A stretch of 64,000 nucleotides of DNA from Halorussus sp. MSC15.2 (GTDB taxonomy: Archaea > Halobacteriota > Halobacteria > Halobacteriales > Haladaptataceae). Below are positions 41,406 through 49,861 of the stretch, in pieces. The notes beneath the pieces were generated by a model, which saw only the letters and a program-made list of their open reading frames with translations, searched no databases and was not told the origin of the DNA. The number at the start of each line of letters is the position of its first letter. Position 1 is the first letter of the stretch. The DNA lies in the NCBI RefSeq assembly GCF_010747475.1, contig NZ_VSLZ01000002.1, forward strand, positions 372,001-436,000, given 5' to 3'. The position numbers and the translations under genes were made by a program.

Positions 41406-43630
41406 TCCCCGGTCGTCGCGGGGTCGTGTCGCTCGAACCAGTCGGTGAGCGTCCGCAGGCGGTGAATCGCCCGGTCGGGGTCGCCGACGTTGTGGTGTTC
41501 GCCGGGGTAGACGACGAGTTTGGAGGGGACGCCGCGCTTCTTGAGTCGGACGTACAGTTGCTCGGCCTGCCACGGCGGACACCGCCAGTCCTCCTCGCCC
41601 GCCGTGACCAGCGTGGGCGTCTCCACCTCGTCCACGTCCTGAATGGTCGAGATGTCGCGGTAGTTCTCGGGGTTCTCCCACGGTAGGCCGAGGTCGTTCT
41701 CGTACCAGAGTTGGGTGTCGGCCGTCCCGTAGAGACCGTGGAAGTCGTAGATGCCGTGTTCGGGCGCTGCCGCCGCGAACTCGTCGGTCCGCGTGATTAC
41801 GTAGAGGCTGTTGATACCGCCCTGCGAGAACCCCGTGACGAACAATCGGTCGGGGTCGGCCACGCCCCGCTCGACTAGTTCCCGAGCGCCCGAGACGATG
41901 TCGTCGGTCTCTCGCGGTCCCCACTCGCCCCGAATCTGCTCGCTGAACGCCTGTCCGTAGGACGACGACCCGCGGTAGTTGACTTCGAGGACCGCGTACC
42001 CCTGCCCGGTCCAGTAGGTCTCGGAGAACCCGAACCCCGGGGAGTCGAAGGCCATCGGGCCGCCGTGGACGTTGACGACGAGCGGGAGTCTGTCGCGCTC
42101 GTCATTCTCGACATCATCCGCTTCCTCCGCGTCCGCCGCGTCCACCGACTCGAAGTCGGCGGGCAGGTACGCGATGGCCTCTATCTCCTCGCCGTCGGAG
42201 TTCTCGAAGCGAACGCGCTCGCAGGTCGGCGTCTCGACATCGCCGAGCAGGTCGGCGTTCAGGGCCGAAATCCGACGTGCTGGGTCGTCGTCCGCCGGTC
42301 CGGCGTCTACTTCCTCGCTCGGGAGCGCGTACACCTCAGAGGGTCGGTCCGGCGACGAGAGCGCGAGCGCGACCGTCCCGCCCGCCGCGTCGAATCCCGT
42401 AATCGTGCGGTACTCGCCCTGCCGGTCGTAGACGCGCTCGGGGTCGCCGCCGACGCGGAGTTGGACCAGACGGGTCCGCCCCTCGTCGGCGAACGGCGCG
42501 AGCAGGGTGTCGTCGTCCACCCACGCGGGCGCTCCGGCCCGCGAGAGCGTCCGGTCGAGCGCGGCCGAGACGGTCGTCCAGTCGGCCTCGTCGGGGTCGG
42601 CCACCAGCACGTCGGTGGTGTCGTACCAGTTCTCGGCGTCGCGGGCCGCAATCGCCATCCGCTCGCCGTCGGGCCGCCACCGGACGTCACTCACGAACAG
42701 GCCGCCGTCGGTGAGTCGGCGGAGGTCCGAACCGTCCGGCGAAATCGTGTACACGTCCATCGCACCGGAGTCGTCCGGGCGTTCAGTCCGGTTCGACAGG
42801 AAGGCGATGCGGCTACCGTCGGACGAGTCCGACGAGTCGTCGGTCGATTCGGTCCCGGCGACACCGTCCGACGACCACGCCGGGCTCAGGCCTGTCCCGG
42901 GTTCCATCGCGCCGCCGCCGTACGCGTCGTCGAGTCGGGTCACTTCGCGGGTCTCGCGGTCCACCACGAACAGGTAGGTCGTCACGTCGTCCAGCCAGCC
43001 GGCACCGTCGAACTTGTGCTGGAGGCGCTCGGTCACGACCGGACCGTCGTCCTCCCGGCGGCCTTCGAGGTACTCGCGCTGGTCCTCGGTCGGGTCGCGG
43101 GCGGAGACGACGAGGCGGTCGCCGCGGGGTCCCCAGTCGAATTCTCGCACGCCCTCCTCGAAGTCGGTGAGTTGGCGGGCGTCCCCGCCGCGTTCGAGGT
43201 CGAACGCCCAGACCTGCGGGCGGTCCTCGCCGGTCCTGTCTACGTCATCGTCGGACCCGTCTGCGCCGTCGTCAGTTTCGTCGGCGTCGTCCGTATTTTC
43301 GTCTCTCCCGGTCTCGCTCCCGGCCTCGTCGTCGCTGTCGTCGCTCCTGCCCACGCGGAACTCGAGGTCCCGCTCGCGGTTGGCGACGAACGCGAGGGCG
43401 CTCCCGTCGGGACTCCACTTCGGGGACCCCGCGCCGGGGAGTCGGGTCAGACGGTGGGGGTCGCGACTCCCGTCGGTCGGGGCGACGAACAGCGATTTGC
43501 GGTGGGTCTCCTCGTTCTCGTCGGCCTCCATGACCGCGAACGCGACGCGCTTGCCGTCCGGGGAGACGACGGGGTTGCCGACGCGGCGCAGGTCGTAAAG
43601 GTCATCTAGTTCGAGTTGGCGAGCTTCCAT
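41402..43630 (-). CDS. S9 family serine peptidase (acylaminoacyl-peptidase type)
   Basis: A 742-residue enzyme: an N-terminal WD40-like beta-propeller (repeats with SPDG and WSPDGSALAFVANRE) with a very acidic, Asp-rich insert (~90-140), then the alpha/beta-hydrolase domain. The catalytic Ser is in FVTGFSQGGINSLYV (about 602), the Asp region is EEDWRCPPWQAEQL (about 680) and the His is in YPGEHHNVG (about 711). No signal peptide, so cytoplasmic. It cleaves short peptides and may release N-terminal residues. The frame is intact. Confidence 0.93.
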   Translation of the reverse strand: MEARQLELDDLYDLRRVGNPVVSPDGKRVAFAVMEADENEETHRKSLFVAPTDGSRDPHRLTRLPGAGSPKWSPDGSALAFVANRERDLEFRVGRSDDSDDEAGSETGRDENTDDADETDDGADGSDDDVDRTGEDRPQVWAFDLERGGDARQLTDFEEGVREFDWGPRGDRLVVSARDPTEDQREYLEGRREDDGPVVTERLQHKFDGAGWLDDVTTYLFVVDRETREVTRLDDAYGGGAMEPGTGLSPAWSSDGVAGTESTDDSSDSSDGSRIAFLSNRTERPDDSGAMDVYTISPDGSDLRRLTDGGLFVSDVRWRPDGERMAIAARDAENWYDTTDVLVADPDEADWTTVSAALDRTLSRAGAPAWVDDDTLLAPFADEGRTRLVQLRVGGDPERVYDRQGEYRTITGFDAAGGTVALALSSPDRPSEVYALPSEEVDAGPADDDPARRISALNADLLGDVETPTCERVRFENSDGEEIEAIAYLPADFESVDAADAEEADDVENDERDRLPLVVNVHGGPMAFDSPGFGFSETYWTGQGYAVLEVNYRGSSSYGQAFSEQIRGEWGPRETDDIVSGARELVERGVADPDRLFVTGFSQGGINSLYVITRTDEFAAAAPEHGIYDFHGLYGTADTQLWYENDLGLPWENPENYRDISTIQDVDEVETPTLVTAGEEDWRCPPWQAEQLYVRLKKRGVPSKLVVYPGEHHNVGDPDRAIHRLRTLTDWFERHDPATTGD

Positions 43631-43699
43631 GACTCCGGTTTCAGAGTCCTCGAAAATAATTCCTTACCTTCGATGCGAACAGTTCGCATGGCCGAACCG

Positions 43700-44899
43700 C
43701 TACGTCTCGTCGCGCACGAACGCCTCGATGCGGTCGAGTCCCTCCTCGATGCGGTCGAGGCTGTTGGCGAAACTGATTCGGAGGTAACCCTCTCCGGCGT
43801 CGCCGAACCCGTCGCCGGGGGCCGTGACGACGCCGCGTTCAGAGAGGAGTCGCTTGGCGACGTCGAAGCTCCCGCCCGGTAGGTCGCTCACGTCGAGGAA
43901 GGCGTAGAAGGCTCCCTCGGGCCGGGGACAGGAGACCACCGGCATCTCGGCCACGCGCTCGACCACGAAGTCCCGGCGCTCCTCGAACGCGGCCTTCATG
44001 TCGGCGACAGGTTCCTGCGGTCCGGTGAACGCGGCCAGCGCGGCCTGCTGGCTCACGCTCGACGGGCAGGCGGTCGTGCTCTCGCCGATGTGCGAAACCG
44101 CGTCCACCACCGATTGGGGTCCCGCGAGCCACCCGAGTCGCCACCCCGTCATGGCGTAGGTCTTCGAGCAGGAACCGACCGTCAGCACGTTCTCGGGCGA
44201 ATCGACGTAGGACGCCGCGCCGCGGAACTCGCGGTCGTAGGTCAGGCGACCGTACACCTCGTCGGCGACCACGTAGGCGTCGTGGGCCGCGGCGGCATCC
44301 ACGACCTCAGCCACCGCGTCCTCGTCGTAGACCCGGCCGGTGGGATTCGACGGGGAGGTCAGAATCACGGCCGCGGTGTCGTCGCCGATGCGGTCGGTCA
44401 CGCGCTCGGGGTCGAGGTCGAACCCGGAGTCGGCGGGCAGCGGGACCGTCACCGGGGTCGCTCCGGCCAACTGGACCTGATTCACGTAGTTGGGCCATGC
44501 CGGCGTCGGCACGACCACCTCGTCGCCGGGACCGGCGAGCGCCATCATCGAGAGCGAGAGCGCCTCCATCGCGCCGGTGGTGACCGTCACCTGCTCGGGG
44601 GAGTACTCGACGCCGCTCTCGCGGGCCATCGTCTCGGCGATTGCCTCCCGGAGCGGCGGGATACCGGCGTTCTCGGTGTACCGGGTCGCGCCCTCGCGCG
44701 CCGCGTCGGCCGCGGCGTCGACGATGTGCTCGGGCGTGTCGAAGTCGGGTTCGCCGACTTCGAGGCGGACCAGTTCGCGGTCGGACTCGCGTCGGGCCTC
44801 CTCGGCGAGACCGAACATCACCCGAATCTTCGAGCGTTCGAGGCTCCGGGTCCTGTCGGCGAGTCGGGCGGACGCGGCCTGCTGGCTGGCGTCGGACAT
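43700..44899 (-). CDS. PLP-dependent aminotransferase (aspartate aminotransferase family)
   Basis: A 399-residue class I/II aminotransferase. Visible: VRLEVGEPDFDTPEHIV, TTGAMEALSLSMMAL, PSNPTGRVYDEDAV, the PLP lysine in GSCSKTYAMTGWRLGW (about 245), then PEGAFYAFLDVS and LRISFANSLDRIEEG. Members make or use aspartate, alanine or aromatic amino acids; the exact substrate is not shown by the sequence. It is divergent from menB with a structured element between the two genes. Confidence 0.92.
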   Translation of the reverse strand: MSDASQQAASARLADRTRSLERSKIRVMFGLAEEARRESDRELVRLEVGEPDFDTPEHIVDAAADAAREGATRYTENAGIPPLREAIAETMARESGVEYSPEQVTVTTGAMEALSLSMMALAGPGDEVVVPTPAWPNYVNQVQLAGATPVTVPLPADSGFDLDPERVTDRIGDDTAAVILTSPSNPTGRVYDEDAVAEVVDAAAAHDAYVVADEVYGRLTYDREFRGAASYVDSPENVLTVGSCSKTYAMTGWRLGWLAGPQSVVDAVSHIGESTTACPSSVSQQAALAAFTGPQEPVADMKAAFEERRDFVVERVAEMPVVSCPRPEGAFYAFLDVSDLPGGSFDVAKRLLSERGVVTAPGDGFGDAGEGYLRISFANSLDRIEEGLDRIEAFVRDET

Positions 44900-45283
44900 G
44901 GACGTAGGTCACGGAGCGGTGGGTGAAGTAAGTTCGCTCCGCGGAAATGACGACTCGAAAGCGTCGCTCTGGGCAGGTGACACAGACTACCGAGCGGTGG
45001 CCGACCGACGAACCGCCTCGGGCGGATAAAGGGGCCGGTCGCTCGCGGGCCGCAGGCCCGTGGTCGTCTGAGTCGGCTACTATTCGAGGCGAGCGAAGCG
45101 CTGCCGAGAATATCCGACTCAGACGACCGCGAGCGACCGGGGGCTTTCTAAACCCTCTCCCCCACTCCGCTGTCGTTTGTGCTGGCGATTTGACGACCCG
45201 AGTGTGGTGCAAAACTACTCGAATCCCGCTACCGACACCCCGAACAAGCAATCTTTTTCCTCGCACCGACCCCACGCCGACAC
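44900..45283. other. Divergent intergenic region with a large structured element
   Basis: 384 bases between an aminotransferase and menB, with no gene. It contains the branched inverted repeat at 45035-45140. CAATCTTTTTCC at about 45250 may be the menB TATA region. Confidence 0.55.
45035..45140. repeat. 106-bp branched inverted-repeat element
   Basis: Outer arms CCGGTCGCTCGCG (45035-45047) and CGCGAGCGACCGG (45128-45140) pair perfectly over 13 bp. An inner perfect 15-bp pair, GGTCGTCTGAGTCGG (45062-45076) with CCGACTCAGACGACC (45114-45128), follows. The 14-base insertion on the left arm folds into its own hairpin (CGGGCC-GCA-GGCCCG, 45046-45060). The result is a three-way junction with a partly paired apical loop. 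It may be a small mobile/repeat unit, a structured RNA, or a divergent-promoter element. Confidence 0.65.
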
Positions 45284-46177
45284 ATGGTATCCGAGATTTT
45301 CGACCCCGAGGCGTGGGAGTCCGCGGGACCGAAGTTCGACGACATCACCTACCACCGGGCGGTCGATTCCGGCACCGTCCGCATCGGCTTCGACAGGCCG
45401 GAGGTCCGCAACGCCTTCCGGCCGAAGACGGTGGACGAACTCTACGACGCCCTCGACCACGCCAAGCGCCAGACCGACGTGGGATGCGTCCTGCTCACGG
45501 GCAACGGTCCCTCGCCGAAGGACGGCGGGTGGGCGTTCTGCTCGGGCGGCGACCAGACCGTCCGCGGCGAGGAGGGGTACGAGTATCGCGGCGAGGACGG
45601 TAAAACGGACCAAGCCGCGAAGGGCGGCCGCCTCCACATCCTCGAAGTCCAGCGCCTGATTCGCCATATCCCCAAGCCGGTCCTCTGCGTCGTGCCGGGG
45701 TGGGCGGTGGGCGGCGGCCACAGTCTCCACGTCGTCTGCGACATGACCATCGCGAGCGAGGAACACGCCGTGTTCAAGCAGACGGACCCCGACGTGGCGT
45801 CGTTCGACGGCGGGTTCGGGTCGGCGTACCTCGCCAAGCAGGTCGGCCAGAAGAAGGCCCGCGAAATCTTCTTCCTCGGGCGGAACTACGACGCCGAGGA
45901 GGCCGCGGACATGGGCATGGTCAACGAGGTGGTACCCCACGAGGAGTTGGAGGAAGTCGCGCTGGAGTGGGCCGAGGAGATGAACGCGAAGAGTCCGACC
46001 GCGATGCGGATGCTCAAGTACGCCTTCAACGCCACCGACGACGGGATGGTCGGCCAACAGGTGTTCGCGGGAGAGGCCACCCGACTGGCGTACATGACCG
46101 ACGAGGCTCAGGAGGGCCGCGACGCCTTCGTGGAGGGTCGGGACCCCGAGTTCGACGAGTTCGATTGGCACTACTGA
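45284..46177 (+). CDS. menB: 1,4-dihydroxy-2-naphthoyl-CoA synthase
   Basis: A 297-residue crotonase-fold enzyme that cyclises o-succinylbenzoyl-CoA. Family motifs: VRIGFDRPEVRNAFRPKTVD, the Gly-rich AFCSGGDQTVRGEEGYE, VPGWAVGGGHSLHVVCDMTI (oxyanion hole), and QTDPDVASFDGGFGSAYLA, which is characteristic of MenB rather than other crotonases. The C-terminal part is FDEFDWHY. Intact. It is separated from menF-menD by 4.3 kb of unrelated genes. Confidence 0.95.
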   Translation: MVSEIFDPEAWESAGPKFDDITYHRAVDSGTVRIGFDRPEVRNAFRPKTVDELYDALDHAKRQTDVGCVLLTGNGPSPKDGGWAFCSGGDQTVRGEEGYEYRGEDGKTDQAAKGGRLHILEVQRLIRHIPKPVLCVVPGWAVGGGHSLHVVCDMTIASEEHAVFKQTDPDVASFDGGFGSAYLAKQVGQKKAREIFFLGRNYDAEEAADMGMVNEVVPHEELEEVALEWAEEMNAKSPTAMRMLKYAFNATDDGMVGQQVFAGEATRLAYMTDEAQEGRDAFVEGRDPEFDEFDWHY

Positions 46178-46270
46178 GTGCGTCCGTGTGCGTCGGTCTC
46201 GAAGGCGTCTGAACGCGCTCGAAGCTGAGTATGCCGGGGCGCGGAGTTCGTATCGACTCTGACTGGTAAG

Positions 46271-46282
46271 AAAATTTTTATT
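46271..46282 (+). promoter_or_regulatory. TATA box for Cys-rich peptide gene
   Basis: AAAATTTTTATT ends 25 nt before the ATG at 46308, the normal archaeal TATA distance for a leaderless transcript. Confidence 0.55.
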
Positions 46283-46307
46283 CTAGAAGGTCTAAATTTC
46301 TTCCGCG

Positions 46308-46613
46308 ATGAGAAGACGAAAACTCCTCCGAGGTATCGCGTCGGGTACCGCGGTCGCGTTCGGCGCTTCGGCCGCGGCCACCGCGTCTGCGACCGAGGTC
46401 GAACCGGCTAGCGAACTGAGCGTCGAGGAACTCGACGACGACGCCCGCGTGACGACGTGGGAAGACGGCGAACGCGTCGATAGGCGAGTCGGCGACATCG
46501 ACGGCGACATCGAAGACGTCGTCGCCGACCCGCAGGCCGACTGCTGTAAGGCGTTCTGTCATTCGGACTGTCCCATGATGTGTGTCTGTTGCGTCTGGGT
46601 GTCCGACTGCTGA
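46308..46613 (+). CDS. Tat-exported peptide with eight-cysteine C-terminus (101 aa)
   Basis: Three parts are visible: a Tat signal (MRRRKLLRGIASGTAVAFG, cleavage near ASA-TEV), an acidic pro-region of about 45 residues (SVEELDDDARVTTWEDGE), and a C-terminal 23-residue block (79-101) with the cysteine pattern CC-x3-C-x3-C-x3-C-x-CC-x5-C, eight cysteines that could make four disulfides. The layout is like a secreted antimicrobial or signalling peptide, but it has no halocin C8 likeness that I can see, and a metal-binding tail is also possible. It has its own promoter and lies 160 bases before a CxxC disulfide reductase-like gene. No family recognised. Confidence 0.75.
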   Translation: MRRRKLLRGIASGTAVAFGASAAATASATEVEPASELSVEELDDDARVTTWEDGERVDRRVGDIDGDIEDVVADPQADCCKAFCHSDCPMMCVCCVWVSDC

Positions 46614-46740
46614 CGGGAACGCGACGCGTCTCCATCGGTTAGCTCGGCGTCCGTCGGCGGGTCTCCCGTTCCCGGTTCGGTCGGCCGCCGTCGACGGTCC
46701 GGCCGAACCCCGTCCACGGCCGAACTCGCCCTCGCCCGCC

Positions 46741-46759
46741 GACTTAAGGCTCTTAAGTC
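46741..46759. promoter_or_regulatory. Inverted repeat overlapping TATA of reductase gene
   Basis: GACTTAA (46741-46747) and TTAAGTC (46753-46759) are perfect complements around GGCTC. They end 13 nt before the ATG at 46773 and the first arm includes a good TATA core. A repressor bound here would block the promoter. Confidence 0.5.
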
Positions 46760-46772
46760 CTAACAGTCGCAC

Positions 46773-47798
46773 ATGACCGACAGTTCTCGGGAGTACGAGG
46801 TCGCGGTGGTCGGGGGCGGACCCGCGGGTCTCACGACCGCGTTGTACACGACCCGACTGAGTCACGACACTGTCGTCGTGAACCGCGGCGGCGGGAGGGC
46901 CGCGATGATGGCCGACACGCACAACGTCATCGGCGTCACCGAGGACGTCTCGGGGAAGGAACTGCTCAAGACCGCCCGCGAGCAGATTCAGCGGTACGGG
47001 GCCGACTACGTCAAGGGCTTCGTGGAGTCGGTCGAACGCGGAGCGGACGGCCGTTTCCGGCTCTCGACCGGCGAGGGGAACCCGGATTTCGTGGCCGACC
47101 GGGTCGTCCTCGCGACCGGATTCAACGACGTGCGGCCCGACCCGCCGCTCCCGCCGACCGGCCGCGGACTCCACTGGTGTCTCCACTGCGACGCCTACAT
47201 GTTCGTGGACGAACCGGTGTACGTGATGGGAACCGGCGAGTCGGCCGCCCGCGTGGCGATGATAATGCTCAACTTCACCGACGAGGTGGACCTGCTGACC
47301 CGCGGCGACGACACCGAGTGGAGCGACCGGACCGACCGCCAGCTCCGCGCCCACCCCGTCGAAATCGTCGAGGAGGAGGTCGTCGGGATGGAGAAGGGCG
47401 ATGACGGGTGGCTGGCCGGGTTCGAGTTCGAGGACGGGACCTTCCGCGAGTACCGCGGCGGGTTCCCGATGTACGGGTCGGACTACAACGCGGAACTGGC
47501 CGACCAATTGGGGTGCGAGCGCACCGACGACGGGAACGTGGCCGTCGGCGAGTCGGGCGAGACCAGCGTCTCCGGCGTCTACGCGGTCGGCGACCTCACG
47601 CCGGGCCACAACCAGATTCCCGTGGCGATGGGAGAAGGCGCGAAGGCCGGAATCGACATCCACTACGGTCTCCGGGAGTTCCCGAAGTCCGTCGAAGAGA
47701 TAGAGACCGAGGGCGGAGTCTCGACCGACGAGGTGCCGAGCATCTCCGAGGAACTGCGCGAGGCGGCCCGCGACTTCCGGGCCGCGGGCGACGACTGA
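46773..47798 (+). CDS. Thioredoxin reductase-like FAD/NAD(P) oxidoreductase
   Basis: A 341-residue flavoprotein. N-terminal FAD motif VVGGGPAGLTTALYT, NAD(P)-binding motif VMGTGESAARVAMIML and FAD motif near the C-terminus (VYAVGDLTPGHNQIPVAMGEGA) are in place. The redox pair lies in GLHWCLHCDAYMF (CxxC), as in thioredoxin reductase (usual motif CAxC). The C-terminal 40 residues are an acidic extension. Substrate unknown: thioredoxin, another small disulfide protein or a ferredoxin-type partner are possible. Confidence 0.88.
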   Translation: MTDSSREYEVAVVGGGPAGLTTALYTTRLSHDTVVVNRGGGRAAMMADTHNVIGVTEDVSGKELLKTAREQIQRYGADYVKGFVESVERGADGRFRLSTGEGNPDFVADRVVLATGFNDVRPDPPLPPTGRGLHWCLHCDAYMFVDEPVYVMGTGESAARVAMIMLNFTDEVDLLTRGDDTEWSDRTDRQLRAHPVEIVEEEVVGMEKGDDGWLAGFEFEDGTFREYRGGFPMYGSDYNAELADQLGCERTDDGNVAVGESGETSVSGVYAVGDLTPGHNQIPVAMGEGAKAGIDIHYGLREFPKSVEEIETEGGVSTDEVPSISEELREAARDFRAAGDD

Positions 47799-47834
47799 CG
47801 GTTTCGGACGGTGAGGTCTTCGCGTTCTCGTCCG

Positions 47835-48653
47835 CTACTCCACGTCGCTCGCGGTCACGCCGTGGAGGACCGCATTGAGCGTGGCACCCACGAGGAGGAT
47901 GAACCCGCCGAAGTAGAGGAACGTCGCCAGCAGCAGGACTCCGCTTATCACGCCGAACGCCTCGGAGCGGGCCACGAACTCGACGTAGAACTGGAATACC
48001 ACCTGAAGGAGCGTCCACCCGACCGCGGTGAGGACCACGCCCGGGAGTACTTCGACCCAGCCGAGCGGCACCTCGGGGAACACGTAGAACATCGGGTAGA
48101 ACGCGACAGTGAGACCGACGACGAGCGCGACAGGCCGGAGGACTCCGCCAAACGGCAGACCTCCGGGAAGGATGACCGCCGACCACGTCGCGGCGATGAC
48201 GATGACCGCGACTCCGAGCGCCGCGAGCACGACGAACGCGTCGCGCATCTGGTTCGGGAGGTTCGCGCCACGCTCGGCGCCGTAGATGTCGGTGAACGCC
48301 TTGTCGAGACCGTTGAACACCGCGAACGCGCCGAATCCGAGGACGGCGACACCGACGACGGAGCTACCGGTGTTCGACACCGCGGTCTGGACCGCGTCGC
48401 GGACGATGCCGCGAGCGTCGCCCGGAAGCTGTCCCGCGGTGACGTCGAGCAGGTGGTCGGTCAGCACCCCGTGAGTCAGGACGGCCGCCACCACCACGAG
48501 CAGGAACAACAGCGGCATGATGGAGACGAACGCCTGATAGGCTATCGCGCCCGCCATGAACGGAACGTCCGTCGCCAGCGCGTGCCGGACGACGGCCTTC
48601 GCCAACTCGTAGGGTCGGCCGAAGGAGGCGGTCCGAGCACCGGTGTCGCTCAT
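47835..48653 (-). CDS. YihY/BrkB family membrane protein
   Basis: A 272-residue protein with six membrane segments, typical of YihY/BrkB. The family pattern is seen in DVPFMAGAIAYQAFVSIMPLLFLLV near the start, GSSVVGVAVLGFGAFAVFNGLDKAF, and the final SGVLLLATFLYFGGFILLVGATLNA. The family is often mislabelled ribonuclease BN; its role is not settled. Converges with the reductase gene. Confidence 0.9.
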   Translation of the reverse strand: MSDTGARTASFGRPYELAKAVVRHALATDVPFMAGAIAYQAFVSIMPLLFLLVVVAAVLTHGVLTDHLLDVTAGQLPGDARGIVRDAVQTAVSNTGSSVVGVAVLGFGAFAVFNGLDKAFTDIYGAERGANLPNQMRDAFVVLAALGVAVIVIAATWSAVILPGGLPFGGVLRPVALVVGLTVAFYPMFYVFPEVPLGWVEVLPGVVLTAVGWTLLQVVFQFYVEFVARSEAFGVISGVLLLATFLYFGGFILLVGATLNAVLHGVTASDVE

Positions 48654-48914
48654 ACCGGGTGACTACGTGCGCTCGCTCCTTTCGCGTTGTGACCGCGGGA
48701 CGGTTCACGTCGTAACCGTAGGGAGGGTGAGAAACTGCGTGTCCCGCATCTCCGTTTAAGTACTTCTGGCGACAAGGAGTAGATACGAGCGAAGACGGCT
48801 TCTCAGGGCGCGTAACTTCGGACAGCGACGGGTTTCTCGCTCACAGGGATTTGCGGTACCGTCGCTTCCGCCCAAACCACAGATGCTATTGTTCGGTCGC
48901 CGTAACTGCCGACA

Positions 48915-49856
48915 ATGAGCGACATGGCTACCGAACACTCCCGCCGCGAGGCGTGGCTGATGGCCGCCCGGCCCCACACGCTTCCGGCGGCCGCGGCACC
49001 CGTCGTCGTCGGCGTCGGTCTCGCCGTCCACGAGGGCCTGTTCGCGCCGCTCCCGGCGCTGGCGGCGTTCGTCGGCGCGGCACTCATCCAGATTGGCACC
49101 AACTTCGCGAACGACTACTACGACGCCGTGAAGGGCGTGGACACCGACGAGCGCGAGGGGTTCACCCGCGTCACCCAGTCGGGACTTATCCCGCCGAACG
49201 AGGTCAAGCGTGCGATGTACGCCACGTTCGGGTTAGCGATACTGGTCGGCGTGTATCTGGTCGCGGTCGGCGGTCTCCCCATCCTCGTCGTCGGTCTCGC
49301 CAGCGTGGTCTCCGGCATCGCTTACGCCGGGGGACCGTACCCCCTCGGGTCGCACGGTCTCGGCGACCTGTTCGTCTTCGTCTTCTTCGGCGTCGTCGCG
49401 GTGACGGGCACGTTCTACGTGCAGGCCGCCAGCCTGCTCGCCGGGCCGTTCCCGATGGGAATTCCGGAGGAGACGGTCACGTTCGGCGCGTTCCTCGCCA
49501 GTCTCCCGGTCGCGGCCATCTCCACGAACATCCTCGTGGTGAACAACGTCCGGGACCTCGAAACCGACCGCGAGGCGGGCAAGCAGACCCTCGCCGTCCT
49601 GCTCGGCTACCGGGCGAGCAGGGCCGAGTTCGTCGGCCTGCTGGCGCTCTCCTACGCGATTCCGGTCTGGTTCTGGCTGGCGCGGGGTCACTCGCTCGCG
49701 GTCCTCCTCCCGCTCGCGACCCTGCCCTACGCCGCGTCGGTCGCCCGGACCGTCATCACCGACAGTTCGGGCGAGGCGCTGAACCCCGCGTTGGAGCGTA
49801 CCGGGAAACTGCTGGCCGGACACTCGGTACTGTTCGCGCTGGGCCTGATAGCGTGA
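48915..49856 (+). CDS. menA: 1,4-dihydroxy-2-naphthoate polyprenyltransferase
   Basis: A 313-residue UbiA-superfamily membrane enzyme with about nine segments that attaches a polyprenyl chain to dihydroxynaphthoate in menaquinone synthesis. The Mg-prenyl-diphosphate motif is IQIGTNFANDYYDAVKGVDT; the second Asp motif is NNVRDLETDREAGKQTLAVL. ATG at 48915 or 48924 are both possible. It is followed after 5 bases by menC, so menA-menC-menE form an operon. Confidence 0.94.
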   Translation: MSDMATEHSRREAWLMAARPHTLPAAAAPVVVGVGLAVHEGLFAPLPALAAFVGAALIQIGTNFANDYYDAVKGVDTDEREGFTRVTQSGLIPPNEVKRAMYATFGLAILVGVYLVAVGGLPILVVGLASVVSGIAYAGGPYPLGSHGLGDLFVFVFFGVVAVTGTFYVQAASLLAGPFPMGIPEETVTFGAFLASLPVAAISTNILVVNNVRDLETDREAGKQTLAVLLGYRASRAEFVGLLALSYAIPVWFWLARGHSLAVLLPLATLPYAASVARTVITDSSGEALNPALERTGKLLAGHSVLFALGLIA

Positions 49857-49861
49857 CACCC

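Noticed and set aside
42065..43609. 514-codon plus-strand frame opposite the S9 peptidase
   Set aside because: Shadow frame; the minus strand carries the catalytic motifs of an S9 peptidase.
45220..45245. tRNA-like TCGAATCCCGCT
   Set aside because: No pairing 5' half, so no T arm or cloverleaf.
45215..46171. 318-codon minus-strand frame opposite menB
   Set aside because: No motif; menB on the plus strand is unambiguous.
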